Notes: a model not told the origin generated them from the letters alone. A DNA stretch of 34,065 nt from Rhizobium sp. Q54 (GCA_945861615.1 CAMAVH010000018.1:1-34065); one strand, 5' to 3'; positions 1 through 8,771 are shown, counted from the first letter of the stretch. Program-made: numbers and translations.

Positions 1-677
1 GGCGAGATCACCGAATAGATCGAATGTTCGAGCATGATGACATGGTCGGCAGCGGCCAGCGCGATGGCGCCGCCCGAACCGCCCTCGCCGATCACCGCAG
101 AGACCAGCGGCACCTGTAGGCGCAGGCAGGCCTCGATCGAGCGGGCGATGGCTTCCGACTGGCCGCGCTCCTCGGCATTGACGCCGGGATAGGCGCCGGC
201 GGTATCGACCAGGGTGATGACCGGCAATTTGAAGCGGTCGGCCATCTCCATCAGGCGGCGGGCCTTGCGGTAGCCTTCCGGGCGGGCCATGCCGAAATTG
301 TGCTTGATGCGCGATTCGGTGTCGCGGCCCTTCTCGTTGCCGATGACCATGACCGAATAGCCGCGGAAGCGGCCGAGGCCGCCCTGGATCGCCGCGTCCT
401 CGCCGAAGGTGCGGTCGCCCGCGAGCGGCGTGAAGTCCTCGATCAGCGCCTCGACGTAATCCTTGAAATGCGGACGGTCGGGATGGCGCGCGACCTGGAC
501 CTTCTGCCAGGGGTCGAGCTTGCCGTAGGTCTGGCGCAGCAGCTTGTCGGCCTTGGCCTGCAGCTTACCGACTTCCTCGGCGATATTCACATCGCCGGCG
601 TTGTGCAGGTGGCGCAGCTCTTCGATCTTGCCTTCGAGCTCGGCGATCGGTTTTTCGAAATCGAGAAAAGTCGGCAT
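1..677 (-). CDS. accA: Acetyl-CoA carboxylase carboxyltransferase subunit alpha (partial, C-terminus off window)
   Basis: The alpha subunit pairs with AccD to move the carboxyl group from carboxybiotin to acetyl-CoA, giving malonyl-CoA, the first committed step of fatty acid synthesis in the cytoplasm. The frame reads from an ATG at 677 to the window edge without a stop, giving the N-terminal 225 or so residues of a family of about 320. It opens [20 protein letters not shown], the usual AccA helical start, followed by the family blocks [19 protein letters not shown]-type [25 protein letters not shown] and the oxyanion-type glycine run GEGGSGGA. The gene is transcribed out of the window. Its upstream region holds the 29-bp tandem repeat at 723-838. 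The ribosome-binding site is weak (GAAAG about 8 bases before the ATG). Identification is firm; only the C-terminus is unseen. Confidence 0.97.
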   Translation of the reverse strand, partial: MPTFLDFEKPIAELEGKIEELRHLHNAGDVNIAEEVGKLQAKADKLLRQTYGKLDPWQKVQVARHPDRPHFKDYVEALIEDFTPLAGDRTFGEDAAIQGGLGRFRGYSVMVIGNEKGRDTESRIKHNFGMARPEGYRKARRLMEMADRFKLPVITLVDTAGAYPGVNAEERGQSEAIARSIEACLRLQVPLVSAVIGEGGSGGAIALAAADHVIMLEHSIYSVIS

Positions 678-722
678 GACGGCTTTCGTGACGGCTCAAG
701 CGGCCGCTGTCAAGAGTTTCAC

Positions 723-838
723 CTTGCGCCAGAGGCGCGGACTAAAAGTACCTTGCGCCAGAGGCGCGGACTAAAAGTACCACGCGCCAGAGGCGCGGAC
801 TAAAAGTACCACGCGCCAGCGGCGCGCGGCTTAAAGGT
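723..838. repeat. 29-bp tandem repeat, three near-identical units plus one decayed unit
   Basis: Units run 723-751, 752-780 and 781-809. Units 1 and 2 are identical, and unit 3 differs only at its second and third bases. A diverged fourth copy spans about 810-838 and runs into the stop codon of the malyl-CoA lyase-type gene. Each unit carries the small palindrome GCGCC-AGA-GGCGC and ends in TAAAAGTAC, so each could form a short hairpin followed by an A-rich (or, on the minus strand, T-rich) stretch. It fills the gap between the lyase gene and accA, both read on the minus strand, so it could terminate lyase transcription or lie in the accA leader. No function is known to me. Confidence 0.9.
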
Positions 839-1821
839 CATTTCGCGATGCTGCCGGCGATCAGCTCGGCCTTGCGCATCACCACCTGGGCCTGGCGGAT
901 CGAGGCGACGTCGATCATGCGGCCGTCCAGCGTCGCCGCGCCCTTGCCGGCGCGCGCCGCCTGATCCATGGCGGAAAGGATGCGGCGGGCAACCTCGACC
1001 TCGGCCGGCGTCGGGCCGAAGGCGGCGTTGGCGGCAGCGATCTGGCTCGGATGGATACACCATTTGCCCTCGCAGCCGAGCGCGGCGGCGCGCCGGGCGG
1101 CGGCATCGAACCCTTCGGCGTCGGCAAAATCGGCATAGGGCCCGTCGAGCGGGCGCAGGCCATGGGCGCGGGCGGCGACGACGATGCGCGCCAAGGCGTA
1201 GTGCCACATGTCGCCGACGTGGGATTCGCGCGGGCCGCCCTTGGTGCCGACGAGCACCGCGTAATCGGGGTTGCCGCCGCCGATGGTGACGTTGCGCGCG
1301 CCGGTCGAGGCGGCGAAGTCGCCGGGGCCGAAATGCAGCGATTCGGCGCGCGCGCTGGCGCCGGCGATGGCATCGACGTTCATCAGGCCTTCGGCGGTCT
1401 CGATCATCAGTTCGAGCCCGACTGGGCGGGCGTAGCCCTTGGCCATTTCGATTTGGGTCAGCAGCATGTCGACGGCGTGAACATCCGACGCGCGGTTGAC
1501 CTTGGGAATCAGCATCAGGTCGATGCGTTCGCCCGCCTGTTCCATCACGTCGATCACGTCGCGGTACATGAAGGGCGTGTCGAGGCCGTTGACCCGCACC
1601 GAGACGGTCTTGCCGCGCCAATCGAGATCGCGCAGGCCGGTGATGACGTTCTCGCGCGCCTTCTCCTTGTCGGCGAGCGCGACCGAATCTTCGAGATCGA
1701 GGAAGATCACGTCGGCCGCCGACTGCGCCGCCTTCTCGAACAGTTCGGGACGGATGCCCGGCACCGAGAGCTGGCTGCGGTTGAGCCGCACGGCGGCGGC
1801 GCGTGATGCGCTGGGGATCAT
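838..1821 (-). CDS. mcl1: HpcH/HpaI-CitE family CoA ester lyase, L-malyl-CoA / beta-methylmalyl-CoA lyase type
   Basis: 327 residues, full length for the Mcl1 type (about 318). These Mg-dependent TIM-barrel enzymes cleave L-malyl-CoA to acetyl-CoA and glyoxylate, and beta-methylmalyl-CoA to propionyl-CoA and glyoxylate, in the ethylmalonyl-CoA pathway and related glyoxylate metabolism. Visible blocks are RLNRSQLSVPG near the N-terminus, LDLEDSV (41-47), VRVNGLDTPF (R76), LMIETAEG (E141) and GPGDFAAS (D168); E141 and D168 are the expected metal ligands. A late EGKWCIHPSQI block is typical of the Mcl1 branch. The resemblance to Rhodobacter-type Mcl1 is strong along the whole length, but a citramalyl-CoA lyase or malyl-CoA thioesterase role cannot be excluded by reading. 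It precedes accA in the same direction with the tandem repeat between them. The ATG at 1821 has no clear Shine-Dalgarno sequence, fitting a short leader. Confidence 0.85.
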   Translation of the reverse strand: MIPSASRAAAVRLNRSQLSVPGIRPELFEKAAQSAADVIFLDLEDSVALADKEKARENVITGLRDLDWRGKTVSVRVNGLDTPFMYRDVIDVMEQAGERIDLMLIPKVNRASDVHAVDMLLTQIEMAKGYARPVGLELMIETAEGLMNVDAIAGASARAESLHFGPGDFAASTGARNVTIGGGNPDYAVLVGTKGGPRESHVGDMWHYALARIVVAARAHGLRPLDGPYADFADAEGFDAAARRAAALGCEGKWCIHPSQIAAANAAFGPTPAEVEVARRILSAMDQAARAGKGAATLDGRMIDVASIRQAQVVMRKAELIAGSIAK

Positions 1822-1842
1822 GCCGGAGGGGAAACCGATCCG

Positions 1843-1871
1843 TTTAAAATCAATAACTTAGCCCGGGACAA
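1843..1871 (-). promoter_or_regulatory. Candidate sigma-70 promoter of the malyl-CoA lyase-type gene
   Basis: On the minus strand a TTGTCC element (1866-1871) and a TTTAAA element (1843-1848) are separated by 17 bases, each matching the consensus at 4 of 6 positions. The -10 ends 22 bases before the start codon at 1821, implying a very short leader. This is also a locally AT-rich patch in otherwise GC-rich sequence. It is a pattern match only. Confidence 0.35.
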
Positions 1872-1986
1872 TGGGCGCTCGGGGGAGTGAAGCCCGGCCC
1901 GGCGGGGTTGTCAATCTTTGCCGATTCTGAGCCCCACCTGCAGGGTCCCCGCCGGCGAGCAGGCAACGACCGCCGCCGAACGTCAG

Positions 1987-2916
1987 TCAGCCTCGCGCCA
2001 GCGGGTGATGCTCCTGCACCAGCGCGCGCAGGCGCTCTTCGAGCACATGGGTATAGATTTGCGTCGTCGAAATGTCGGCATGGCCGAGCATCTGCTGCAC
2101 GCTGCGCAGGTCCGCGCCATGGGCAAGCAGATGGCTGGCGAAGGCATGGCGCAGCACATGCGGCGAGACCTTCGACGGCGGCAGGCCGGCGGTAACGGCG
2201 ACCTCTTTCAGGATTTGCGCGAAGCGCTGGCGGGTCAGATGGCCGCTGTCGGCGCGCGAGGGAAACAGCCAGCGCGAGCCTTCATCGTCGCCGACGAACT
2301 GCGGCCGCGCATCGAGATAGGCGGCGAGTGCATCGCGCGCCGTCGCGTTGAGCGGCACCAGCCGCTCCTTGTCGCCCTTGCCGCGCACCAGGATCATCTC
2401 GGCGTCTTCGCGCAAGGCGGCGAGCGGCAGACCGACCAGTTCGGACACGCGCAGGCCGCTGGCATAAAGCGTTTCGATCAGCGCCGTGCGGCGCAGGGTT
2501 TCCGGCCCCTCGCCGAGCCGCGCGGCGGCGAGCAGGCGCTCGACATCGTCCTCGCTGAGGATTTTCGGCAGCACCCGCGCCTTGCGCGGGCTGTCGAGCT
2601 TGGCCGTCGGATCATCGGCGCGGACGTTTTCGGCGAACAGAAAACGATAGAACTGGCGCAGGCAAGAGAGCCGGCGCGCCGCCGTCGCTGGCGCGACCTG
2701 GGCGCGCGACAGGGCGGCGAGATAGCCTTTCACGTCGGCCTCGCCAGCCTCTTCCGCCAGCGGGCCGCGCTGGCTTTTCAGCCAGCCGGCGAATTGCGTC
2801 AGGTCGCGTTCGTAGGATTGCAGAGTGTTCAGGGCGGCGCCGCGCTCGGCGGCGAGCATTTCAAGAAAGGCTTCCGCGTGACGTCCGAGGGCGACGACCG
2901 ACGCGGCGCGGCCCAT
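1987..2916 (-). CDS. xerD: Tyrosine site-specific recombinase XerD
   Basis: XerD with XerC resolves chromosome dimers at dif during cell division under FtsK control. The protein has the N-terminal SAM-like DNA-binding domain (about 10-95) and the C-terminal catalytic domain. All catalytic residues are visible when numbered from the start at 2916 (309 residues): R156 (GLRVSEL), the beta-hairpin K180 ([11 protein letters not shown]), H253 and R256 (HVLRH), H279 (LGHAD) and nucleophile Y288 (IYTHV). An upstream ATG at 2946 would add ten residues and overlap the preceding gene by 26 bases. I prefer 2916 because it begins just after that gene's stop and has GGGGC about 9 bases upstream. It is the last gene of a three-gene minus-strand unit. 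XerD is favoured over XerC because of the accA/aroK neighbourhood seen in related genomes; that choice is inference. Confidence 0.9.
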   Translation of the reverse strand: MGRAASVVALGRHAEAFLEMLAAERGAALNTLQSYERDLTQFAGWLKSQRGPLAEEAGEADVKGYLAALSRAQVAPATAARRLSCLRQFYRFLFAENVRADDPTAKLDSPRKARVLPKILSEDDVERLLAAARLGEGPETLRRTALIETLYASGLRVSELVGLPLAALREDAEMILVRGKGDKERLVPLNATARDALAAYLDARPQFVGDDEGSRWLFPSRADSGHLTRQRFAQILKEVAVTAGLPPSKVSPHVLRHAFASHLLAHGADLRSVQQMLGHADISTTQIYTHVLEERLRALVQEHHPLARG

Positions 2917-2920
2917 CGGG

Positions 2921-4708
2921 CTAGAGCCCCGCGCCGATGGCCGCATCGACCGCCAGGGCGCGCGCTTCGACCTCCAGGCCGATATTGCGCAGGCCCGCCA
3001 GCGCCATGCCGATCACCAGCGGATGGGTGCCGGCGGGGCCCTCAGGGCCGAAGGTGGCGAGGGCGGCGAGAACGGCGAGCCCCTTGCGGTCGGTGGCCGC
3101 CGAGACTTCCAAGGTGCGTAGCACGGACGGCGCCGGCAGATGATCGGCCCGGTCGGTCTGGGCACGCCCGAGACCGTCCCACGCCTCTTCCGGCGCCGGA
3201 CGGCCGAGGCCTTCGAGCAGCGTGAGCAGCAGGCTGGCGCGGGTCGCCATCACGGGGCCCTGGGCGGCGCGCCAGCGCTGCCAGAGCTCCGGCTCCCACA
3301 CTGGCACGCTGCGCGGCTCGGCGGTGATCAGCGCGTAGGGCAACAGTGCGACCGCCGGTGGAATCTCCTGGGCACTGGTCGCCGTACCGCCAACACCGCC
3401 GCCCAATCCGCCGCCCAGGGCGCCGAGCCAAGCGCGACCCTCGCGGATGCGGCCGGCGGCGAACAAGGCGCGCGTCGCGGACGCCGCGAACCAGGCGAGA
3501 TCGCTGGTCGGCGGAATGCCGGAGAGCGCGTCGGCATAGACCCGCGCCGACGTCGGAAACAGGCCGGCGTCCTGCGACATGGACAGCGCGCGCTGGATCA
3601 GCACGGCGCGCGCCGAGGCGGCCCCCTGACGAGCCTGGGCGCCATAGAGCAGCGCGCGGGCGCGCGGCCCGCTTTCGCTCTCGGCGCCGGTCAAGGCATT
3701 GGCGAGCTGCGGCTGGGTGAAGCGCAATTCTTCGTACAGTTTGATCAGCACGCTGGTCGGCAGGGCGCCGTAAGCCTCGGCGCGTTCGGCGGCAGCGAGA
3801 CGCGCATCGAGCGGACCTTCCGGCAGTTGCGCGAGGGCGGCGAGCACCGCCATGTCCTGGGCCTCGAAGGCGCCGGCCGGCGCGGCCAGCTTGGCGGCGC
3901 GCAGCATGGCGACATGCAACGGCGTCGGCGTCGGCAGCGCGACGGGCTTGGCGTTGCGGTCGCCGCCGAGCGCGGCGAGCAGCGCGAAAAAGGCGGCATC
4001 GTCTTTGACGGCCTGCGGCGATTGCTCGCGCAGCGTGGCGGCGGTCAAATTGGCCTGGGCGCGCTCGTTGCCGATCATCTGGCAGAAGGCCAAGGCCTTG
4101 CGCCAAGCGATGTCGCCTGACGCGGCGGCGGCGCTGCGCACTTCGCTGCAGGCCGCCTCATGCGCGCCGGCGAGAAAGGCCGCATCGGCCATGACGCGCA
4201 CCACGACCTCGTCCTGGCCACGGCCGGGCGCGGACTGGGCCAGATCGGCGGCCAGCGCCGCATCGCCCAGCGCCTCCAGGCGATTAAGGCGCGTGGCGAG
4301 ATAGGAATCGGGCGCGGCGCTGGCGCCGTTTGGCACGGCGGCCGTGGTCAACAACAGGCGCTGGGCCAGGGCATTCATCGTCGCCGAAGGTGTCGCCCCC
4401 GGGATCAGGTTCATCAGCTCGATGATCTGGCCGCGCCGCGCGCCGCGCCAGAGATCGGCGCCGAGGCCGTCCGCGCCATTACGCAGGCCGAAGCTGTCGC
4501 CGCCGACGCTCTGCAGGGTTTCGATGCCGAGCACGTTGCTCGGCAGCACCGGGGCATCGCCGGGCGCGCCCGACGGCGCCGGGCGGCTGGGAAAGAGCGA
4601 GGTCGGTGCCTGCGCGCCGGCCGGCCCAACGGCGGACATGGTCAGGACGGCGGCGGCCAGGGCGAACGCGGCGCCGCGCGCTTGGCGGAAAGAGTGCCCC
4701 CGGGTCAT
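2921..4708 (-). CDS. Secreted alpha-helical protein of unknown function, xerD-linked
   Basis: 595 residues with no domain I can name. It begins with a Sec signal peptide: basic [12 protein letters not shown], a hydrophobic stretch at about 13-28, and a likely cleavage site PAGA|QAPT after residue 32. The mature part is rich in Ala, Leu and Glu, has many short helix-forming stretches resembling degenerate TPR or solenoid repeats, two Cys (in AACSE and AFCQM) and a Gly-rich linker ([13 protein letters not shown]). A periplasmic location is inferred. It starts 3 bases after the stop of the small membrane protein gene and stops 4 bases before the preferred xerD start, so the three are very likely co-transcribed. 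A protein of this kind beside xerD recurs in related bacteria as far as I recall, which argues for a real function. Confidence 0.85.
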   Translation of the reverse strand: MTRGHSFRQARGAAFALAAAVLTMSAVGPAGAQAPTSLFPSRPAPSGAPGDAPVLPSNVLGIETLQSVGGDSFGLRNGADGLGADLWRGARRGQIIELMNLIPGATPSATMNALAQRLLLTTAAVPNGASAAPDSYLATRLNRLEALGDAALAADLAQSAPGRGQDEVVVRVMADAAFLAGAHEAACSEVRSAAAASGDIAWRKALAFCQMIGNERAQANLTAATLREQSPQAVKDDAAFFALLAALGGDRNAKPVALPTPTPLHVAMLRAAKLAAPAGAFEAQDMAVLAALAQLPEGPLDARLAAAERAEAYGALPTSVLIKLYEELRFTQPQLANALTGAESESGPRARALLYGAQARQGAASARAVLIQRALSMSQDAGLFPTSARVYADALSGIPPTSDLAWFAASATRALFAAGRIREGRAWLGALGGGLGGGVGGTATSAQEIPPAVALLPYALITAEPRSVPVWEPELWQRWRAAQGPVMATRASLLLTLLEGLGRPAPEEAWDGLGRAQTDRADHLPAPSVLRTLEVSAATDRKGLAVLAALATFGPEGPAGTHPLVIGMALAGLRNIGLEVEARALAVDAAIGAGL

Positions 4709-4711
4709 GGC

Positions 4712-4852
4712 TTAAGGACGCAGGCGATCGTTGGGCAAGCTGCGCTCGATCGGCGCCGAGGGCGGCGGCATGTCCCAGGTGGCGAGGAAGACGCCGAAGC
4801 CGACCAGGACGATGACGAAGCCGGCGATGATGATGCGCGGAATGAGACCCAT
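4712..4852 (-). CDS. Small single-pass membrane protein, 46 residues
   Basis: The frame reads MGLIPRIIIAGFVIVLVG, continues through one hydrophobic helix (about residues 5-24), then TWDMPPPSAPIERSLPNDRL and stops. With positive charge only before the helix, the N-terminus is expected inside and the short Pro-rich tail in the periplasm. It leads a tight minus-strand unit: its stop lies 3 bases from the start of the secreted-protein gene, which in turn abuts xerD. Similar tiny proteins with a TWD-x-PPP-like tail lie between xerD and aroK in other Rhodospirillales as I remember them, which supports a genuine gene despite a weak ribosome-binding site. Function unknown. It lies divergent from aroK across a 209-base gap. 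Confidence 0.75.
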   Translation of the reverse strand: MGLIPRIIIAGFVIVLVGFGVFLATWDMPPPSAPIERSLPNDRLRP

Positions 4853-5061
4853 GGCGAAAGCAAACCCGAATGGTGGACAGGGGACGGGGCGAACAGTCGG
4901 ACCCGTTGGACAAAGGGGGCCCGCGACATGCCGCTAAGTCTATGCTAGATATTGATTATGTCCAATCTGCGGCACCCTACCGGCTTGGCCCCCTTGTGGC
5001 AACATGTCCGGTTGCGACCGCTCGTCGGCTTAGCGCCGCGCGAGGCCGTGGAGCCGCGCCT

Positions 5062-5631
5062 GTGAGCAAGCTGTTGGATTTGCGCAAAAGCATCGTGCTG
5101 GTCGGCATGATGGGCGCCGGCAAAACCTCCGTCGGCCGCATTCTCGCCGGCAAGCTCGCCCTGCCCTTTCTCGACGCCGACGCCGAGATCGAGGCCGCCG
5201 CGCAATCGACCATCGAAGAGATATTCGCCCATGACGGCGAGGCGGTGTTCCGCAGCGGCGAGCGCCGCGTCATCGCCCGCCTGCTCGACGGCCCCGTGGC
5301 GGTCATCGCCACCGGCGGCGGCGCCTTCATGAACGCGGAGACGCGCGAACGCATCCGCGCCCGGGGCATCTCGATCTGGCTGCGCGCCGATCTCGATCTG
5401 CTGCTCAAGCGCGTCGCCCGGCGCAAGGACCGCCCGCTGCTCAAGACCGGCGACATGCGCGAGACCCTCGTCAAGCTGCTGGCCGAGCGCGAGCCGGTCT
5501 ATGCGCAGGCCGACATCGCCGTCGACAGCGGGGAGCAATCCGCCGAACTGGTCGCCGATAAAGTGCTGGCCGCCTTGCAGGCGCATCTCGCCGCGCCGCT
5601 TGAGGGGCCGCTCCAGGGGACAGGATCATGA
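5062..5631 (+). CDS. aroK: Shikimate kinase
   Basis: Phosphorylates shikimate at the 3-hydroxyl with ATP, step five of the shikimate pathway. The GTG at 5062 gives 189 residues, normal for the family; GGAG at 5050-5053 sits 8 bases upstream and decides this start over longer in-frame options beginning as early as 4870. Visible features are the Walker A loop GMMGAGKT (15-22), shikimate-binding DAD (38-40) and R64 in FRSGE, the GGG loop (85-87), the lid Arg-Pro RPLL (R124) and the C-terminal EREPVYAQAD block. The stop overlaps the aroB ATG by ATGA, so the two are translationally coupled. The 209-base gap upstream separates it from the divergent small membrane protein gene and should hold both promoters. 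Confidence 0.96.
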   Translation: MSKLLDLRKSIVLVGMMGAGKTSVGRILAGKLALPFLDADAEIEAAAQSTIEEIFAHDGEAVFRSGERRVIARLLDGPVAVIATGGGAFMNAETRERIRARGISIWLRADLDLLLKRVARRKDRPLLKTGDMRETLVKLLAEREPVYAQADIAVDSGEQSAELVADKVLAALQAHLAAPLEGPLQGTGS

Positions 5632-6746
5632 GTCACATCACGGTCCCCGTTGCGCTCGGCGCGCGCAGCTACGATATCCATGTCGGCGCCGGCCTGCTGA
5701 CGAAGGCCGACGAGTATATCCTCCCCGTGCTGCGCCAGAAGCGCGCCGTGATCGTCACCGACGAGAATGTCGCCAAGCTGCATCTCGCCAAGCTCGAAGC
5801 GGCGCTGGATCGCGCCGGCGTCAAGCGCGACACCATCGTGCTGCCGCCCGGCGAGCACACCAAGGATTTCAGCTTCCTGCAGAAGCTGCTGGGCGACCTG
5901 CTCGATCTCGGCATCGAACGGCGCACCATGCTGATCGCGCTGGGCGGCGGCGTCATCGGCGATCTCGCCGGCTTCGCCGCCTCCATCGTGCTGCGCGGCA
6001 TCGAGTTTGTCCAAGTACCAACCACTCTCTTAGCTCAAGTGGACAGTTCGGTCGGCGGCAAGACCGCCATCGACACGCGCCAGGGCAAGAATCTGATCGG
6101 CGCTTTCCATCAGCCGCGTTTGGTGCTGGCCGATCTCGATGCGCTCGCCACGCTGCCGCCGCGCGAATTTCTCGCCGGCTACGCCGAAGTTGTGAAATAC
6201 GGCCTGATCGACGATCCCGACTTCTTCGCCTGGCTGGAACAAAACGGCGCCGCAGCGCGCGACGGCGATGCGGCGGCGCGCCAGCAGGCGGTGGTGACGA
6301 GTTGCAAGGCGAAAGCCGCAATCGTCACCCGGGACGAAAAGGAAGAGGGCGACCGCGCCCTCCTCAATCTCGGCCACACCTTCGCCCACGCGCTAGAGAC
6401 CGAACTGGGCTTCGGCGCCGACCTGCTGCACGGCGAAGCGGTTGCCGCCGGCATGGGCCTCGCCTTCGATTTTTCCGTGCGCCAGGGCCACTGCCCTGCC
6501 GGCGATGCCGAGCGCGTGAAGCGCCATTTGCGCAGCCTCGGCCTGCCCGCCGGCCTGCAAGACGCCGGCCGCCATGCGACCCAAGGCAAATGGGACGCCG
6601 CGCGGCTCATCGCCCATATGGGCCACGACAAGAAACTGCGCGACGGCAAAGTCACCTTCGTGTTGGCGCGCGGCATCGGCAAAGCCTTTCTCGCGCCCAG
6701 CACCGACCTCGCCGCCGTCGAGGCCCTATTGCGCGAAACGGCCTAA
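5628..6746 (+). CDS. aroB: 3-dehydroquinate synthase
   Basis: Converts DAHP to 3-dehydroquinate, step two of the shikimate pathway, using bound NAD and a divalent metal. 372 residues, typical length. The NAD-binding GGGVIGDLAGF, the VPTTLLAQVDSSVGGKT block, KNLIGAFHQP, EVVKYGLI with its metal-ligand Glu, and two metal-ligand histidines in LGHTFAHALE and HGEAVAAGM are all present, so the enzyme should be active. The start overlaps the aroK stop by four bases. The aroK-aroB pair is a common proteobacterial arrangement. Confidence 0.97.
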   Translation: MSHITVPVALGARSYDIHVGAGLLTKADEYILPVLRQKRAVIVTDENVAKLHLAKLEAALDRAGVKRDTIVLPPGEHTKDFSFLQKLLGDLLDLGIERRTMLIALGGGVIGDLAGFAASIVLRGIEFVQVPTTLLAQVDSSVGGKTAIDTRQGKNLIGAFHQPRLVLADLDALATLPPREFLAGYAEVVKYGLIDDPDFFAWLEQNGAAARDGDAAARQQAVVTSCKAKAAIVTRDEKEEGDRALLNLGHTFAHALETELGFGADLLHGEAVAAGMGLAFDFSVRQGHCPAGDAERVKRHLRSLGLPAGLQDAGRHATQGKWDAARLIAHMGHDKKLRDGKVTFVLARGIGKAFLAPSTDLAAVEALLRETA

Positions 6747-6797
6747 GCGTAAGTCCCGCGTCGGCTTCGGCCGCAACCGTTCACCGTGAGAGCCGCC

Positions 6798-8123
6798 ATG
6801 GATAGCATGACGCTTCTTCTGCTCGTCGCCATCGCCCTGCTGATGGTGATCTCGGCCTTTTTTTCAGGCGCCGAAACGGCGCTTACCGCCGCGACGCGCG
6901 CGCAAATCCTGCAAATGGAGAAGCGCGGCGACAAGCGCGCGACGCTGGTCAAGGCCCTGCGCAAGGACCGCGAGCGGCTGATCGCGACAATTCTGCTCGG
7001 CAACAATCTCGTCAGCGTGCTCGCCGCCGCCCTCGCCACCGGCCTGCTCGTCGGCCTCTACGGCCCGATCGGCGTGCTCTACGCGACGGTCGCCATGACG
7101 GTGCTGCTGGTGATCTTCTCGGAAATCCTGCCGAAAACCTATGCCTTGCAGAACGCCGTGCCGGCGGCGCTGGCGATCGCCCGGCCGCTCGCCATCGTCG
7201 TCGATATTCTCGCGCCCTTCGCCGCCGGCCTGCGGCTGGTCGCCACGGGCCTGCTCCGCCTGTTCGGCAAGGCTGGCGCCACCGCGACGCTGGTGACGCC
7301 GACGCAGGCGCTGCGCGGCGCCATCGACGTCCTGGCGCAGGACGCCGGCGGCGAGATCGACCAGGAGCGAAAGATGCTGCACAGCATTCTGGAACTCGAC
7401 GAGGTCGAAGTCGGCGAGATCATGATCCACCGCCAGAACGTGACGACGATCGACATCGATGCGCCGCTCGACGAAATCATGGACCGCATCGCCGCCAGCC
7501 CCTTCACCCGCATGCCGATCTGGCGCGACCGTTCCGAGAACATCATCGGCATCCTCCATATCAAAGCGCTGCTGCAGCTGATCCGCAAACAGCCGCAGGG
7601 CGGCTGGCGGCGCATCGACCTCCTGTCACTGGCCGCCGAACCGTGGTTCGTGCCCGAGCAGACCTCGCTGCTCGAACAGCTCCAGGCCTTCCGCAAACGG
7701 CGCGAACATTTTGCCGTCGTCGTCGACGAATATGGCGCGGTGCTCGGCATCGTCACGCTTGAAGATATTCTGGAGGAAATCGTCGGCGACATCGCCGACG
7801 AGCATGACGTGGTGGCGCGCGGCGTCCGCCCGATGGCCGACGGCGCCATCGTCACCGAAGGCACCGTGACGATCCGCGATCTCAATCGCCAGTTCGGGTG
7901 GAACCTGCCGGCCGACGAGGCGGCGACCATCGCCGGCCTCGTGCTGCACGAATCGCGGCAAATTCCCGAAGTCGGCCAGATGTTCGTGTTCCACGATTTC
8001 CGCTTCGAAATCTTGCGGCGCCAGCGCAATCAGATCACCCTGCTCAAGATCACGCCGCAAATCGCCGCCAATGACCAGGACGCCCAGAGCGCCGCCGACG
8101 AGGTGCGTCACGCCGGCGCTTAA
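6798..8123 (+). CDS. HlyC/CorC family transporter (CNNM/DUF21, CBS pair, CorC_HlyC)
   Basis: 441 residues from the ATG at 6798, chosen over an in-frame GTG at 6786 because GTGAGAG in front of it serves as a ribosome-binding site. The N-terminal DUF21/CNNM domain (about 1-180) has three or four membrane helices, including the SAFFSGAETALTAATR signature and SEILPKTYA. Two CBS domains follow (about 205-330: MIHRQNVTTID... and EHFAVVVDEYGAVLGIVT), then a C-terminal CorC_HlyC domain (about 345-430). Members are implicated in magnesium or cobalt efflux or homeostasis. The gene sits 51 bases after aroB in the same direction, as in many Rhodospirillales, with no evident functional link. Three hairpins follow its stop codon. 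Confidence 0.92.
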   Translation: MDSMTLLLLVAIALLMVISAFFSGAETALTAATRAQILQMEKRGDKRATLVKALRKDRERLIATILLGNNLVSVLAAALATGLLVGLYGPIGVLYATVAMTVLLVIFSEILPKTYALQNAVPAALAIARPLAIVVDILAPFAAGLRLVATGLLRLFGKAGATATLVTPTQALRGAIDVLAQDAGGEIDQERKMLHSILELDEVEVGEIMIHRQNVTTIDIDAPLDEIMDRIAASPFTRMPIWRDRSENIIGILHIKALLQLIRKQPQGGWRRIDLLSLAAEPWFVPEQTSLLEQLQAFRKRREHFAVVVDEYGAVLGIVTLEDILEEIVGDIADEHDVVARGVRPMADGAIVTEGTVTIRDLNRQFGWNLPADEAATIAGLVLHESRQIPEVGQMFVFHDFRFEILRRQRNQITLLKITPQIAANDQDAQSAADEVRHAGA

Positions 8124-8175
8124 AGCGCCGGCTCGATAAGCCGGCGCGCTACGCGCCCCGGGGCCTGAGCCCCGG
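8112..8175 (+). terminator. Cluster of three consecutive hairpins after the corC-like gene
   Basis: Three perfect stems lie nearly end to end: GCCGGCGCT/AGCGCCGGC with loop TAA (8112-8132, the loop being the corC-like stop codon); GGCGCG/CGCGCC with loop CTA (8143-8157); and CCGGGGC/GCCCCGG with loop CTGA (8158-8175). None is followed by a T-run, so a classical intrinsic terminator is doubtful. Attenuation, mRNA 3'-end protection or a decayed repeat element are alternatives. The next gene starts 20 bases after the last stem. Confidence 0.5.
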
Positions 8176-8195
8176 CACTACGAGGAGAGAGAGCC

Positions 8196-8771
8196 ATGCC
8201 GTTGAGCGAACCGCAGTCCCGCCAGGAACGCCACCACCGCCGCATCGACATGCGCGGCTACCGCCGCGACGACGGCCTGTGGGACATCGAGGGCGTGTTG
8301 CGCGACGTCAAGAGCTACGATTTCACCAACGAGACGCGCGGCACCATCACCGCCGGCACGGCGCTGCACGACATGTGGATTCGCCTGACGGTCGACGAGA
8401 CCTTGACCGTGCAGGACGTCGAAGTGGCGATGGACGCCAGCCCGCATCCGGTCTGCCCCGCGATCACCCCGGTCTTCGCCAAGCTCAAGGGCCTGCGCAT
8501 CGCCCCGGGCTGGAACCGCAAAGTGCGCGAATTGCTCGGCGGCGTGCGCGGCTGCACCCATCTGGTCGAGATGCTCGGGCCGCTCGCCACCGTCGCCTAT
8601 CAGAGCGTCGGCGTCTCCAAAGTGCCGCTGCCGGACGGCGGCACGCTGGGCGCGCCGGCCGATCCGACGCGCCGGCCCAAGCGCATCGACAGCTGCCACG
8701 CGCTCGCCGCCGACGGCGAGGTCGTGCGCAAGCGCTGGCCGGCGTTCTACAGCGGCCCCAAAGCGCCTTAA
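8196..8771 (+). CDS. DUF2889 domain-containing protein
   Basis: 191 residues. The sequence reads as a full-length DUF2889 protein: HHRRIDMRGYRRDDGLWDIEG near the start, the TAGTALHDMWIRLTVDETL core, a CPAITPVFAKLKG block and a GCTHLVEML block, ending soon after a Trp-Pro-rich tail. The family's biochemical function is unknown; it is a cytoplasmic-type sequence with no signal peptide or membrane helix. AGGAGAGAGAGCC before the ATG is a strong ribosome-binding site. It converges with the RHH gene, leaving 10 bases between the stops. Confidence 0.9.
   Translation: MPLSEPQSRQERHHRRIDMRGYRRDDGLWDIEGVLRDVKSYDFTNETRGTITAGTALHDMWIRLTVDETLTVQDVEVAMDASPHPVCPAITPVFAKLKGLRIAPGWNRKVRELLGGVRGCTHLVEMLGPLATVAYQSVGVSKVPLPDGGTLGAPADPTRRPKRIDSCHALAADGEVVRKRWPAFYSGPKAP

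Noticed and set aside
723..838. 29-bp direct repeats as a CRISPR array
   Set aside because: The units abut directly with no spacers, and no cas gene is present.
1899..1955. CCGGCGGGG/CCCCGCCGG inverted repeat downstream of xerD
   Set aside because: A 9-bp stem with a 39-base loop and no T-run; likely chance in such GC-rich sequence.
4870..5061. N-terminal extension of aroK back to 4870 or 4943
   Set aside because: The added residues match no shikimate kinase, and a good ribosome-binding site marks the GTG at 5062.
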